Shown piece after piece: positions 46,544-55,534 of a DNA stretch of 64,000 nt. Origin of the DNA: Oleiphilaceae bacterium. Its GTDB lineage: Bacteria; Pseudomonadota; Gammaproteobacteria; Pseudomonadales; Oleiphilaceae. Made by a program: the position numbers and the translations under genes. The stretch lies in assembly GCA_018334495.1 (NCBI GenBank), contig JAGXLV010000007.1:1-64000 (forward strand), given 5' to 3'. Positions within the stretch are counted from its first letter, which is position 1. The number at the start of each line of letters is the position of its first letter. Under the pieces are notes generated by a model. It made no database searches. It was not told the origin of the DNA and was given only the letters and a program-made list of their open reading frames with translations.

Positions 46544-46606
46544 TTGACTTTATAATTACAGCAACGTAACTTCCTTTCTTATCGTTAATGCGAACAATTA
46601 TCGTTG
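46544..46606 (+). promoter_or_regulatory. Promoter and Fur box of the TonB-dependent receptor gene
   Basis: TTGACT (46544-46549), a 17-nt spacer and TAACTT (46567-46572) form a plausible promoter. Just downstream, 46586-46606 contains TGCGAACAATTATCG, whose right half ATTATCG matches the Fur 7-1-7 operator and whose left half matches in part. A Fur repressor there would cover early transcribed DNA and make the receptor iron-regulated. The surrounding DNA is AT-rich, typical of Fur sites. Confidence 0.6.
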
Positions 46607-46642
46607 TAGTTAATATTAAAATTAAGAATGGAGCCAAGATAC

Positions 46643-48784
46643 ATGTTCAAGCAATCCCCACTTTCGCTCGCCATCGCCCTGAGCCTCGCGCCCGCTGCGG
46701 CCTGGTCAGCCGACGAGGCCCAGCCACAAGCTCTTGAACCGATCGAGATCATCGGTGAATCGTCCGCCGCCCAGACGCTTCCGGGCTCAGGCTATGTGGT
46801 CAATGAAGAACAAATGGAGACCGAGGTCGTTACAGACATAAACCAGGTACTTAAAACCGTGCCCGGTGTCTACGTTCGCGAAGAGGAAGGCCACGGCCTG
46901 CGCCCCAACATCGGCATCCGTGCCGCGACCGCCTCGCGCAGTAGCAAAGTGACCCTGATGGAAGACGGCGTACTCATCGCCCCTGCCCCTTATTCGAACC
47001 CGGCGGCCTATTACTTTCCCACCATGAAACGGATGTCGGGAGTGGAAGTGCTCAAGGGCGCGCCGCTTCTGCGCCACGGCCCGCAAACCACCGGCGGCGT
47101 GGTCAACCTGATGTCCACACCGATTCCCGACCAGAGCCAGGGCAGCATCGAGGCGGTGACCGATGAGCGCGGCGGAACGGACCTGCACGTTCATTACGGC
47201 GATGCCGTCGGAGACTGGAGCTATCTGGTCGAAACCGTGCAACGCTCCGGCGACGGCTTCAAGGACATTGACCGCAGCAACCGCGATACCGGTTTCGATA
47301 TCGAAGACTACGTGGGCAAACTGCGCTGGCAGGGCGACCGGCAGAGCCTGACGCTGAAACTGCAGTATTCCGAGGAAACCTCCAACGCCACGTACCTCGG
47401 CCTCACCGATGACGATTTCGACGCTGACCCCAACCGTCGCTACGGTCTGTCCAGCATTGACCAGATGAACAACGAACACAAAGGCTACACCCTGACCCAC
47501 CAGTTCGACTGGACCAACACCGTCAGCAGCACGGCCACTGTTTACCGGAATGAATTCGAAAGAAACTGGTTCAAGCTCTCCGGTGGCGGAGACTTCGTAG
47601 AGGATGCCAATGACGGCGACACCACGGCCCAGGGCATACTCGACGGCACCGTCGACACCACTGATCTCGATTACAAAAACAACGCCCGCGAATACGTGTC
47701 GGAAGGCCTGCAGGTTAATTTCGATATCGACTTGGGCTCACACCAGCTGGCCCTGGGCGGCCGCTACCATGAAGACGAGATGGACCGCTTCCAACCGGTC
47801 GACGTCTACGACCAGGTGAATGGTTCACTGGTCTTTCAGGAAACCGAAGCGCCTACCGGCGGCAACAACCGCCTGGAAACCGGCGAAGCCATCAGCTTCT
47901 GGGCGATCGACACCTGGCAGGCCACCGATAAACTGAAGGTCAACCTGGCATTGAGGTACGAAGATGTCGAAACCAGCCGGGAACAGTTCGGTGACCCTGG
48001 CCGTAACGTCATAGACGGCACCAAATCCAACAAAAGCGATGAGCTTCTGCCTGGCGCCTCCTTCACCTACGACCTGTCGGACCAGTGGCAGGCGCTGGCG
48101 GGCGTTCACAGAGGCTTCTCACCTGTGGGCGGTGGCGCGTCTGCAAACGAAGAGCCTGAAACCAGTGACAACTGGGAACTGGGCGGCCGTTACTTCGGCA
48201 ACGTTTTCTTCGCCGAGCTGATCGGCTTTTACAGCGACTTCTCCAACAAAACTGAAAACTGCTCGTTCGGCTCGCCTTGCAGCAACGGCGCCACCTCCGG
48301 TACTTTCAATACCGGCGAAGCTGAAGTGGCGGGGGTTGAGTTCCAGCTGGCAACCGGCACCGATGCCGGCGAGTTCTACGTTCCAGTTAACCTGACCTAT
48401 ACCTATACCGAGGCGGAAGTCAGCGAAGACAATGCCACCGCAGGCGTTCAGGACGGTGATCGACTCAAGGATATCCCGGAAAATCAGTTAAGCCTCCGGG
48501 TCGGACTGGAACACGCCAGCGGCTGGGACAACTACGCGGTTGCAACCTATCTTGACGAGATGTGCGTGTCAGCGGGCTGTAACAACACGTCTACCGATTT
48601 CGACGAAACGGAATCCCTGGTGGTGGTCGATCTGATCAGCCGTTATACGCTGAAAAGGAACACAGAAGTCTTCCTGAAAGCACAAAACGTCTTCGACCAG
48701 CAGCGTATCGTGTCTCGCCTGCCGGACGGCGCACGCCCGAACAAGCCACAGACCGTCTCAGTGGGCATTCGTCACGATTTCTGA
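46643..48784 (+). CDS. TonB-dependent outer-membrane receptor, FecA-like
   Basis: A 713-residue receptor. Signal peptide about 1-25 (ending AAWSADE), TonB-box region near LEPIEIIGE, plug domain about 45-160 with the FecA-like stretch YSNPAAYYFPTMKRMSGVEV and LLRHGPQTTGGVVNL, then a 22-strand barrel ending in RHDF with a C-terminal aromatic. FecA relatives take up ferric dicitrate or other iron chelates, but the ligand cannot be read here. There is no FecA-type N-terminal signalling domain and no FecI/FecR pair beside it, so control is probably by the Fur box. ATG 46643 follows GGAG by about 9 nt. Confidence 0.87.
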   Translation: MFKQSPLSLAIALSLAPAAAWSADEAQPQALEPIEIIGESSAAQTLPGSGYVVNEEQMETEVVTDINQVLKTVPGVYVREEEGHGLRPNIGIRAATASRSSKVTLMEDGVLIAPAPYSNPAAYYFPTMKRMSGVEVLKGAPLLRHGPQTTGGVVNLMSTPIPDQSQGSIEAVTDERGGTDLHVHYGDAVGDWSYLVETVQRSGDGFKDIDRSNRDTGFDIEDYVGKLRWQGDRQSLTLKLQYSEETSNATYLGLTDDDFDADPNRRYGLSSIDQMNNEHKGYTLTHQFDWTNTVSSTATVYRNEFERNWFKLSGGGDFVEDANDGDTTAQGILDGTVDTTDLDYKNNAREYVSEGLQVNFDIDLGSHQLALGGRYHEDEMDRFQPVDVYDQVNGSLVFQETEAPTGGNNRLETGEAISFWAIDTWQATDKLKVNLALRYEDVETSREQFGDPGRNVIDGTKSNKSDELLPGASFTYDLSDQWQALAGVHRGFSPVGGGASANEEPETSDNWELGGRYFGNVFFAELIGFYSDFSNKTENCSFGSPCSNGATSGTFNTGEAEVAGVEFQLATGTDAGEFYVPVNLTYTYTEAEVSEDNATAGVQDGDRLKDIPENQLSLRVGLEHASGWDNYAVATYLDEMCVSAGCNNTSTDFDETESLVVVDLISRYTLKRNTEVFLKAQNVFDQQRIVSRLPDGARPNKPQTVSVGIRHDF

Positions 48785-48873
48785 AAACAGGCGTATAGGG
48801 CACTCCGGCCCTTCGGGCGCACTCCGTCCGAAGGCGTCGGGGACACGCCCGTTTTGATAGCTTTCCACATTCA

Positions 48874-48897
48874 GCCCGGCCCTTGCCGGGCTTTTTT
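48874..48897 (+). terminator. Rho-independent terminator after the TonB receptor gene
   Basis: GCCCGGC (48874-48880), loop CCTT, GCCGGGC (48885-48891), then six T residues (48892-48897). It lies 90 bp after the stop codon. The remaining bases up to 49080 hold no recognisable gene. Confidence 0.9.
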
Positions 48898-49080
48898 ATG
48901 CCCTGTGATCGCTTTTCACCGCGTGCCGGCAAGGTGCGGTCGTTGCAAGGCAGCCCTCCGGGGGAAAGGCCACGCCATTGGTGGCAATCGCGATCTTTTC
49001 CGGAATGTCTCAGCGGACAGGCGGGGCCCGGGGCTGGTATGCTGCTGCTTGCTTGACTGTTCACAAACGCGGTTAGTGCC

Positions 49081-49692
49081 ATGACCATGATGACCCAAAT
49101 GACCTCGCTCCACGAAGCACGCCTCAATTCTGTTTTGTCGGCGCTCAAAGCAACGGGTGCCAAATCGGTGCTGGATCTGGGTTGCGGTTCCGGCTCCCTG
49201 CTGTACCGGCTTGCGCAGGAACCCCAGTTCGAGCGTATCATCGGCCTTGAGCAGTCCGGCCTGTCATTGCGGCAGGCCCGGGAAATGTTGGCGTCGGTGC
49301 CCGGCAGTGAGCGTTTGTCGCTGATCAGTGGCTCTTATATGGATGTCACCCAGCCCTTGACCGGCTTTGATGCAGCGGCCATGGTCGAGACCATAGAGCA
49401 CGTTCGCCCCGAACAACTGTCCCGGGTCGAGCAAGCCGTATTCGGTCATTACCGGCCCGCCACCCTGCTCATGACCACTCCCAACCGGGAGTACAACCCG
49501 CTTTTTGATCTGGCACCCGGCGAATTCCGGGAAGAAGACCATAAATTCGAATGGGACCGGCCCAAATTCCAGCGCTGGGCCCGGGGTGTCGCGCAACGCA
49601 ATCGCTATCAGGTAGTATTCAGCGGTATCGGCGACTTTCATCCCGATCTTGGCCAGCCCACCCAGACGGGGCTGTTTACCCGTCAGGATTAA
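49081..49692 (+). CDS. hen1: Hen1-type RNA 3'-terminal ribose 2'-O-methyltransferase, standalone
   Basis: A 203-residue SAM methyltransferase that resembles the catalytic domain of Hen1/HENMT1. SAM motif I is VLDLGCGSGSLLYRL (about 30-44). The hallmark metal centre is complete: ETIEH (about residues 102-106, the ExxEH motif) and the later His in EEDHKFEWDR (about 160); TTPNREYNPLF between them is the Hen1 signature. Hen1 enzymes methylate the 2'-OH at RNA 3' ends, protecting small RNAs in eukaryotes and repaired tRNA in bacteria with Pnkp. Here there is no N-terminal bacterial Hen1 domain and no Pnkp gene nearby, so the substrate is unknown. Several Met codons (49081, 49090, 49099) could start it. 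Confidence 0.85.
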   Translation: MTMMTQMTSLHEARLNSVLSALKATGAKSVLDLGCGSGSLLYRLAQEPQFERIIGLEQSGLSLRQAREMLASVPGSERLSLISGSYMDVTQPLTGFDAAAMVETIEHVRPEQLSRVEQAVFGHYRPATLLMTTPNREYNPLFDLAPGEFREEDHKFEWDRPKFQRWARGVAQRNRYQVVFSGIGDFHPDLGQPTQTGLFTRQD

Positions 49693-49749
49693 ACTTCATT
49701 CGGGCGCGGCCCCAGGGCGAAAAATAACAACGAGCAGGGAGTTTTGCCC

Positions 49750-51309
49750 GTGTACGAAATCATCTGGATTCTTTTTGCCTTTTCCATGGGGCTTGTGGCC
49801 AAAGCCGTCAAACTGCCACCGCTGGTGGGCTATCTGGTCGCCGGTTTTGCGCTTAGCGGTCTGGCTGTCTATACCCCGCTGACGCTGGATAATGGCGAAG
49901 CCCTCGACCACATCGCCCATCTGGGCGTCTTGCTGCTGCTCTTTACCGTCGGGCTCAAACTCAAGGTCCGGTCGATTCTGCGCCCCGAGGTCATTGGCGG
50001 CAGCCTGCTGCACTTTGCCATCACCTGCCTGATCTTTACCCCCGGCATCCACTTGCTGGCCGATCTCGATTGGCAAACCTCATTCCTGCTGGCCGTCGCC
50101 CTGTCGTTTTCCAGCACGGTGCTGGCGGCCAAGGTTCTGGAAGCCAAACGGGAACTCCGGGCGTTTCACGGCCGTGTCGCCATCGGCATTCTGATCATGC
50201 AGGATCTGATCGCCCTGCTCGTCATGAGTGTCGCGGCCGGCAAAACCCCGTCGGCCTGGGCGCTCCTCGTGTTCGCCCTGCCGCTGCTGCGGCCTATGCT
50301 GTTCCGGTTACTGGACGCCAGCGGTCATGACGAGATGCTGGTGCTGTTGGGTTTGCTGCTCGCCCTGGTTCTCGGTGGCTCCGGCTTCGAGGCAGTAGGG
50401 TTGAGTTCGGAGCTGGGTGCGCTGATCTTCGGCGCCATGCTGGCCAACCATCCCCGCGCCGAGGAACTGGGCAGGTCGCTCTGGTCCATCAAGGAAGTCT
50501 TCCTGGTGGGTTTTTTCCTGCAGATCGGTATCGGCGGCCTGCCCGACAGCCAGGCCCTGATGTTCGCCCTGGTCGCTGCCATCGCCCTGCCACTAAAGGG
50601 GATACTGTTCTTCTTCCTGCTGCTGCTTTTCCGCCTGCGCGCCCGCAGCGGCTTTCTGAGCAGCCTGTCGCTGACCAACTACAGCGAGTTCGGCCTGATC
50701 GTCGCCAGCGTCGCCCTGCCCGAATGGCTGATTCCTCTGGCCATCACCGTTGCCCTTTCGTTTGTCGTATCGGCCCCGCTCAACCGGATGGCGCATCCGC
50801 TATACGAGCGACTGTCCAGACGCCTGGTGCGTTTTGAGAGCCAGAAGCACCATCCCGACGAGCAGCCGGTGTCTCTGGGCAATACGCGGGTGCTGGTCAT
50901 GGGCATGGGGCGCACAGGCACCGCGGCCTATGACCAGCTTGCGCGCACCGAAACCAGCCTGCTCGGGATGGATTCGGACCCGGCCAAAATGGAAAAACAC
51001 ATTGCCGCCCAACGCAACGTTCTGTTTGCCGATGCCGAAGACACCATGTTCTGGGAAGGGCTTCATATGCCGGACTTGAAAGCCGTTATCCTGTCCATGA
51101 ACGACATTGAGGGGAAAGTCATCGCGGCCCGGAAACTTCGCCAGAAAGGCTTTAGCGGTTACATCGTAGCCCACACCATGTACCCCGATGAAGCCGCAAA
51201 AATCAAGGCCGCCGGCGCCGATGAGGCTTACCTGACCATGAGTGAAACCGGCGTCGCCCTGGCCAGCCACATCACCGATTTCACTCTGCACCCGTTGCCG
51301 ACACCCTGA
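49750..51309 (+). CDS. Monovalent cation:proton antiporter-2 family protein with TrkA-N domain (KefB-like)
   Basis: A 519-residue protein: a sodium/hydrogen exchanger domain with about 12 membrane helices (about 1-365, including VKLPPLVGYLVAGFALSG) and a C-terminal Rossmann RCK/TrkA-N domain (about 375-500, VLVMGMGRTGTAAYDQL). KefB/KefC relatives export potassium under electrophile stress, but the quench-loop residues cannot be confirmed and the ion is uncertain. GTG 49750 has AGGGAG 8 nt upstream; the TTG at 49744 is too close to it. It begins 57 bp after the hen1 stop. Confidence 0.83.
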   Translation: MYEIIWILFAFSMGLVAKAVKLPPLVGYLVAGFALSGLAVYTPLTLDNGEALDHIAHLGVLLLLFTVGLKLKVRSILRPEVIGGSLLHFAITCLIFTPGIHLLADLDWQTSFLLAVALSFSSTVLAAKVLEAKRELRAFHGRVAIGILIMQDLIALLVMSVAAGKTPSAWALLVFALPLLRPMLFRLLDASGHDEMLVLLGLLLALVLGGSGFEAVGLSSELGALIFGAMLANHPRAEELGRSLWSIKEVFLVGFFLQIGIGGLPDSQALMFALVAAIALPLKGILFFFLLLLFRLRARSGFLSSLSLTNYSEFGLIVASVALPEWLIPLAITVALSFVVSAPLNRMAHPLYERLSRRLVRFESQKHHPDEQPVSLGNTRVLVMGMGRTGTAAYDQLARTETSLLGMDSDPAKMEKHIAAQRNVLFADAEDTMFWEGLHMPDLKAVILSMNDIEGKVIAARKLRQKGFSGYIVAHTMYPDEAAKIKAAGADEAYLTMSETGVALASHITDFTLHPLPTP

Positions 51310-51399
51310 AAAAGACCCCTCAGGCACCCTTTAAAAGCTGTCGGGGTTGGGGGAAGCGTCGGGGTTCGGCGTGGCCAAGTCGCCGCAGAGGGGATCGTT

Positions 51400-52143
51400 T
51401 CAGCGGATTCTGCGCCAGGCCGTGAGTTCGGCAATGGTGTGCTGAAACTTGCGGGCGGTTTCCCTGATCACAAAGGGTACGTCCACCGGTTCGGCAATCA
51501 GCTCGAAGTGCCCGGACAACGCCTCTTTCATACCCTCAAGCACGGTCACCGGCGTTCCGTTTCGTTGATAGCCGCCAATCCAGTTGGCGCGGGGCGTGTA
51601 GTCTTCCATCAAGGTATAGGGCGAGCTGATCACCAGCGTGCCGTCGTCCGCCAAATGCTGGTGAATCGAACTCAGAAATGCCCTGGGGTCTTCCAGACGG
51701 TCAATCAGATTGCCGGCGAAGATGAGATCGTAACCGGCGTAGTCCTGGCCAAGATTGCAAGCATCGGCGACGGCGAACCTGACTTTGCTTCCCGCCCGAT
51801 CAAGACCCAGATCCGTCAGACTGGCTTTACCCGTGTGTCCAAGCTCGCCCTGGTCCCGCACAAAGTATTCAAGCTCACCCTTCTGAACCAGTTGACTGGC
51901 ACTCTCAATGAAGCGGTTGGACAGATCCAGACCGTCCACCCGCTCGAAAACCCGGGCCAGTTCCAGGGTGCTGCGGCCCACCGCACAACCCAGGTCCAGG
52001 GCGGATCGTTTATCTCTCCCCGCCATCAGCTCCTGGCAAATGCCGGCGCAGCGAGCCGGATAATTACCCACTCCGAAGTAACTCTCGCCAAAGTGAAAGG
52101 CCATGTACTGGCCAAGAAGTTCGTCGGTTTCATACAGATTCAT
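51400..52143 (-). CDS. Ovothiol biosynthesis methyltransferase (OvoA C-terminal domain as a separate protein)
   Basis: A 247-residue SAM methyltransferase matching the C-terminal domain of OvoA (4-mercaptohistidine N1-methyltransferase). It opens with NLYETDELLGQYMAFHFG and YFGVGNYP, then SAM motif SALDLGCAVGRSTLELAR and FAGNLIDRLEDPRAFL. It should place the methyl group on the imidazole nitrogen of 5-mercaptohistidine to give ovothiol A. It lies 14 bp after the sulfoxide synthase gene. In most described OvoA proteins this domain is fused; here it is a separate gene. Confidence 0.85.
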   Translation of the reverse strand: MNLYETDELLGQYMAFHFGESYFGVGNYPARCAGICQELMAGRDKRSALDLGCAVGRSTLELARVFERVDGLDLSNRFIESASQLVQKGELEYFVRDQGELGHTGKASLTDLGLDRAGSKVRFAVADACNLGQDYAGYDLIFAGNLIDRLEDPRAFLSSIHQHLADDGTLVISSPYTLMEDYTPRANWIGGYQRNGTPVTVLEGMKEALSGHFELIAEPVDVPFVIRETARKFQHTIAELTAWRRIR

Positions 52144-52157
52144 GGTAAAGCGATTCC

Positions 52158-53504
52158 TTAAAGGGCGCAGGTTCGAAAGCCGGTATACACATCATTACGC
52201 AGCGGCAGATAGGCCTGGCGATAGGTGCCCCGGATTAATAACGACGAGGTGGCGCAACTGCCACCCTTGGTGATCTTGTGGTCGCCGAATTGCAGCGTCG
52301 ACATATAGGGGTAGATATCAACGGCAAAGCCGTCGTAGGGCAGGAACTGATCGGTGGTCCATTCCCAGACCGTGCCCAACATCTGCCGACAACCAAAGGG
52401 GCTGTCGCCGTCGGGCAAAGCGGCAACCGACTGCTGCGCCATGGCGCCGGCATCCATATCGACTCTGTCCGGGTGCAGCGTGTCGCCCCAGGGGAATCGG
52501 TTGAAGGCTTCTCCCGCCCGATTGTTCAACGCCGCGGCCTCCCATTCATGTTCTGTGGGAAGGCGCCGCCCGGCCCAGTGGCAATAGGCTTCCGCTTCCC
52601 AGTAGGTGACGTGGGTAACGGGGTAATCCGGCTGCAGGGGCTGCCAGCGGTCAAACAGGCGTTCCTGCCACTGGCCCTTCTGGTAGCGCCAATACAGCGG
52701 ATGCCTGGGGGTGCGCAATACCCTTTCCTTCAAGCCGTGGACCAGGGCCACATCGACCTCGGTGTCGAGCCACTTGCGGCCGCCGAAAGACCAGAGATCC
52801 CGGCGCTTGTAGCCGTCGTCTTCAACAAAGGCCATAAACTCGGCGTTGGTGACCAGCGTCCGGGAGATGTCAAAACCGGCCAATTCCACTTCAAACCGCG
52901 GCTTTTCATTATCAAAAGCGAAGTCCCGTCCGGCATAGTCCGCAGAGTTCGCGGGCATGCCAACGGCGTAAGCGCCTGCCGGTACCCGAGCGTCCCCCAG
53001 ATCGACCGGTAAATGCCCGGCTGGCGCTTCGGGGTCCGGCAGGCGCGTGTCTGGGGGCGCTTCGTAACCGGCGGTCTGACGGCACCAGATCATGGACTCA
53101 ACGTGCATGTTCTGGTGGCAGATCGCATAACGGTAGAGGTACCTGGCCCAATCCGTCAGAGGCTGGGTGCGCATACGCTCCTCTATGCGATCATATATTG
53201 TCGTGAAATAGCGGCGTGCGTCATCACGGCCGGGAAACAGGCCGGGCTGCCAGCGGTCCTTGTGGTCGATGTGGAAAGAATCCCAGAGATCGTCCATGGC
53301 CGGATCGTAACTGGGACGCTGGTCGAGTTCCGCCAGCACAAACACCTCGTAAAAGAACGCGGCATGGCCGAGCTCCCACAAAGGCGGGTTAACACCCGGA
53401 TGATAGGGTACGACCAGTTTATCCACCGGCAGACTGTCGATTAACGCCAGTGTTCGGGCCCTGGTCTGATTCAATGCCTGAATGAGGCTGTCTTTATCTT
53501 CCAT
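52158..53504 (-). CDS. ovoA: 5-histidylcysteine sulfoxide synthase (OvoA N-terminal part)
   Basis: A 448-residue non-haem iron enzyme that joins cysteine and histidine with oxygen, the first step to ovothiol. The DinB-like iron-binding part has one ligand in WELGHAAFFYE and the HxxxHxE motif in HQNMHVESMIW; the FGE-sulfatase/C-type-lectin part follows with WAGRRLPTEHEWEAA and GTVWEWTTDQF, ending TGFRTCAL. ATG 53504 has AGGA just upstream; a TTG at 53549 is less likely. The PLP lyase OvoB that completes the pathway is not in the window. Confidence 0.87.
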   Translation of the reverse strand: MEDKDSLIQALNQTRARTLALIDSLPVDKLVVPYHPGVNPPLWELGHAAFFYEVFVLAELDQRPSYDPAMDDLWDSFHIDHKDRWQPGLFPGRDDARRYFTTIYDRIEERMRTQPLTDWARYLYRYAICHQNMHVESMIWCRQTAGYEAPPDTRLPDPEAPAGHLPVDLGDARVPAGAYAVGMPANSADYAGRDFAFDNEKPRFEVELAGFDISRTLVTNAEFMAFVEDDGYKRRDLWSFGGRKWLDTEVDVALVHGLKERVLRTPRHPLYWRYQKGQWQERLFDRWQPLQPDYPVTHVTYWEAEAYCHWAGRRLPTEHEWEAAALNNRAGEAFNRFPWGDTLHPDRVDMDAGAMAQQSVAALPDGDSPFGCRQMLGTVWEWTTDQFLPYDGFAVDIYPYMSTLQFGDHKITKGGSCATSSLLIRGTYRQAYLPLRNDVYTGFRTCAL

Positions 53505-53604
53505 ACGGTCCTGTTCCTGATACTGCGGATAAGCCAATTGGGTTATCAAGACATACGTTTACGTTAAGCCTAACACAGCGGATTAAAGCGCCAGAGGATC
53601 CCGG

Positions 53605-55452
53605 TCAGTTCCAGACCCATAAAATCATCGGCACGGCGGTAGCAACCACGAGGGCGGAAAGCGGCAGGCCCAGACGCCAGTAGTCGCCAAATCGATAGCC
53701 CCCCGGCTCCATCACCAGCGCGTTGGACTGGTGCCCGATGGGTGTCAGAAAAGCGGAAGAGGCGGCGATCGCCACGGCCATCAAAAGCGCATCGGCGGTA
53801 ATCGGCAACTGTTCCGAGAAACTGATGGCAATGGGCGCCAACAGGATCGCAGCAGCAGCGTTGTTGATCAGGTTGGACAACAGCATGGCGATGACCATGA
53901 GCATAGCCAGCACCAGGGCAGGCGACAGGGTGCCCCCTGCCATCAGCAACTGATCGGCAATAAAGCCGGCGCCGCCCGTTGTCTCTAAAGCCTGGCCCAC
54001 CGGAATCATCGCCCCCAGCAACACGATTACCGACCAGTCAATGCTGCGATAGGCTTCCGAGGGGCTCAGCAAGCCGGCGATCACCATGGCCAGCGCCGCG
54101 CCCACCAGCGCCGTCGCAGCCTGCACCAGCCCCATCATCAGAACCACAATGGCGACGACGAAGATGCCCGTTGCCAGAGCCGTGCCACGGGAGCCGCCGA
54201 GGCGCAGGCCGCGCTCTGCCAGCGGCAGACAGCCCAGAGCCGACAGGGATTCCCGCAACGCAGACTCCCGGCCCTGGACAAGGAGAATGTCGCCGGCCTT
54301 GAAGCGTATATTGCCCACTCTCTGTTTTACCCGCTGGCCCTGGCGCGCCACGGCCACGACATTGATGCCATAACGTTCACGCAGGCTCAAACGATGGGCG
54401 CTGCGACCGATCAGACGGGAATCGACGCTGACGATGACTTCCATCAGGTCGACGTCACCTTTGCCCAGCCGTCGCCTGATGTTTTTGGTTCGTTTTCCCC
54501 CTTTGTTTTTCTTGTCCTGCTCCTGCTCCTGGTCCTGCTCCTCCTCTTCCTCCCGTTGATCCGCCTGCAGTCGCAACTCCGCTGTATCAAGCAGGCGCTG
54601 AAGACTTTCCGTTCCTGCCTCCACCAATAGAATATCCCCTGTCTGCAGGATCTCGTAGGTGGAGGGCACCAGTTCGCGTTTTTCATCTCTTATCAGGCCC
54701 AACACCACAACGTCAGCATCGTCTTCAACCCTGGACAGTACCCCGTGAAGCGTACGTCCGGCTGAGTCGGAACCTTCCGGCACCTGAACTTCAGTGATGT
54801 AATCACTGATTTCAAAGAGTTCGTCCTCGTCGCGGGCCTGTTTGCGCTGGGGGGTGAATCGCCAGCCCACCAGCGCAATGAAAATCAGACCAACAAGCGC
54901 GACTGCAAGGCCTACGGGCAAAAAGTCGAACAAACCAAAAGGCTCGGCACCGGTTTGCTCCCGATAAGACGCGATGATGATATTTGGCGGCGTCCCGATC
55001 AATGTCATGGTGCCACCCAGCAAAGACCCGAAGGCCAATGGCATCAACAGCAAGGAGGGCGAGTGCCCGCCCTTACGGGACAGCCAAATGGCAACCGGCA
55101 TCAGCAACGCCAGGGCACCGGTGTTATTCATGAAACCGGAACACAGAGCCACCACCACTGTCAGGGTAGTAACCTGAGCCACCGGATTCGTCCCCACCCG
55201 ACCAATCACCCGGGCTATGCTATCGACCACGCCAGCATTGATCAGGCCACGGCTCACGACAAGCACGCCGGCGACGGTAATGACCGCCGGGTGGCCAAAA
55301 CCGGCAAACACCTCTTTCTCAGGCACCAGCCCAAGCAGCGCGACAACCAAAAGCGCAAGCATGGCCACCACATCGAACCGCAGGCGCCCCCACACAAAAA
55401 GGACCAGGGTGACACCCAGTACCGCAAAGACAATGGCTTGATCAACAGTCAA
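53605..55452 (-). CDS. SLC13/DASS-family permease with two RCK-C (TrkA-C) domains
   Basis: A 615-residue membrane protein: about five helices, two cytoplasmic RCK-C domains (about 215-295 and 330-405), then about six helices with the SLC13 motif LSNLINNAAAAILLAPIAIS and a matching N-terminal SGFMNNTGALALLMP. Between the RCK-C domains is a highly charged linker (REEEEEQDQEQEQDKKNKGG). Relatives move divalent anions such as sulfate or dicarboxylates; the substrate here is unknown. It starts with TTG at 55452, supported by GGGGGAG 5 nt upstream. Confidence 0.83.
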   Translation of the reverse strand: MTVDQAIVFAVLGVTLVLFVWGRLRFDVVAMLALLVVALLGLVPEKEVFAGFGHPAVITVAGVLVVSRGLINAGVVDSIARVIGRVGTNPVAQVTTLTVVVALCSGFMNNTGALALLMPVAIWLSRKGGHSPSLLLMPLAFGSLLGGTMTLIGTPPNIIIASYREQTGAEPFGLFDFLPVGLAVALVGLIFIALVGWRFTPQRKQARDEDELFEISDYITEVQVPEGSDSAGRTLHGVLSRVEDDADVVVLGLIRDEKRELVPSTYEILQTGDILLVEAGTESLQRLLDTAELRLQADQREEEEEQDQEQEQDKKNKGGKRTKNIRRRLGKGDVDLMEVIVSVDSRLIGRSAHRLSLRERYGINVVAVARQGQRVKQRVGNIRFKAGDILLVQGRESALRESLSALGCLPLAERGLRLGGSRGTALATGIFVVAIVVLMMGLVQAATALVGAALAMVIAGLLSPSEAYRSIDWSVIVLLGAMIPVGQALETTGGAGFIADQLLMAGGTLSPALVLAMLMVIAMLLSNLINNAAAAILLAPIAISFSEQLPITADALLMAVAIAASSAFLTPIGHQSNALVMEPGGYRFGDYWRLGLPLSALVVATAVPMILWVWN

Positions 55453-55534
55453 ACTGGCTCCCCCGGGCGTTTAGGCGACAGAGACAATGTAGTAAGCTGA
55501 GGCCCCGGTACATTTACAAGGCAATCAAACGACC

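Noticed and set aside
48785-49080. Possible gene or RNA between the TonB receptor and hen1
   Set aside because: Apart from the terminator at 48874-48897 and a small CCTTCGG/CCGAAGG hairpin, no coding or structured RNA signal was convincing.
49081-49692. Generic UbiG-type methyltransferase for the gene called hen1
   Set aside because: The ExxEH motif, TTPNREYNPLF and the distal His are specific to the Hen1 metal centre.
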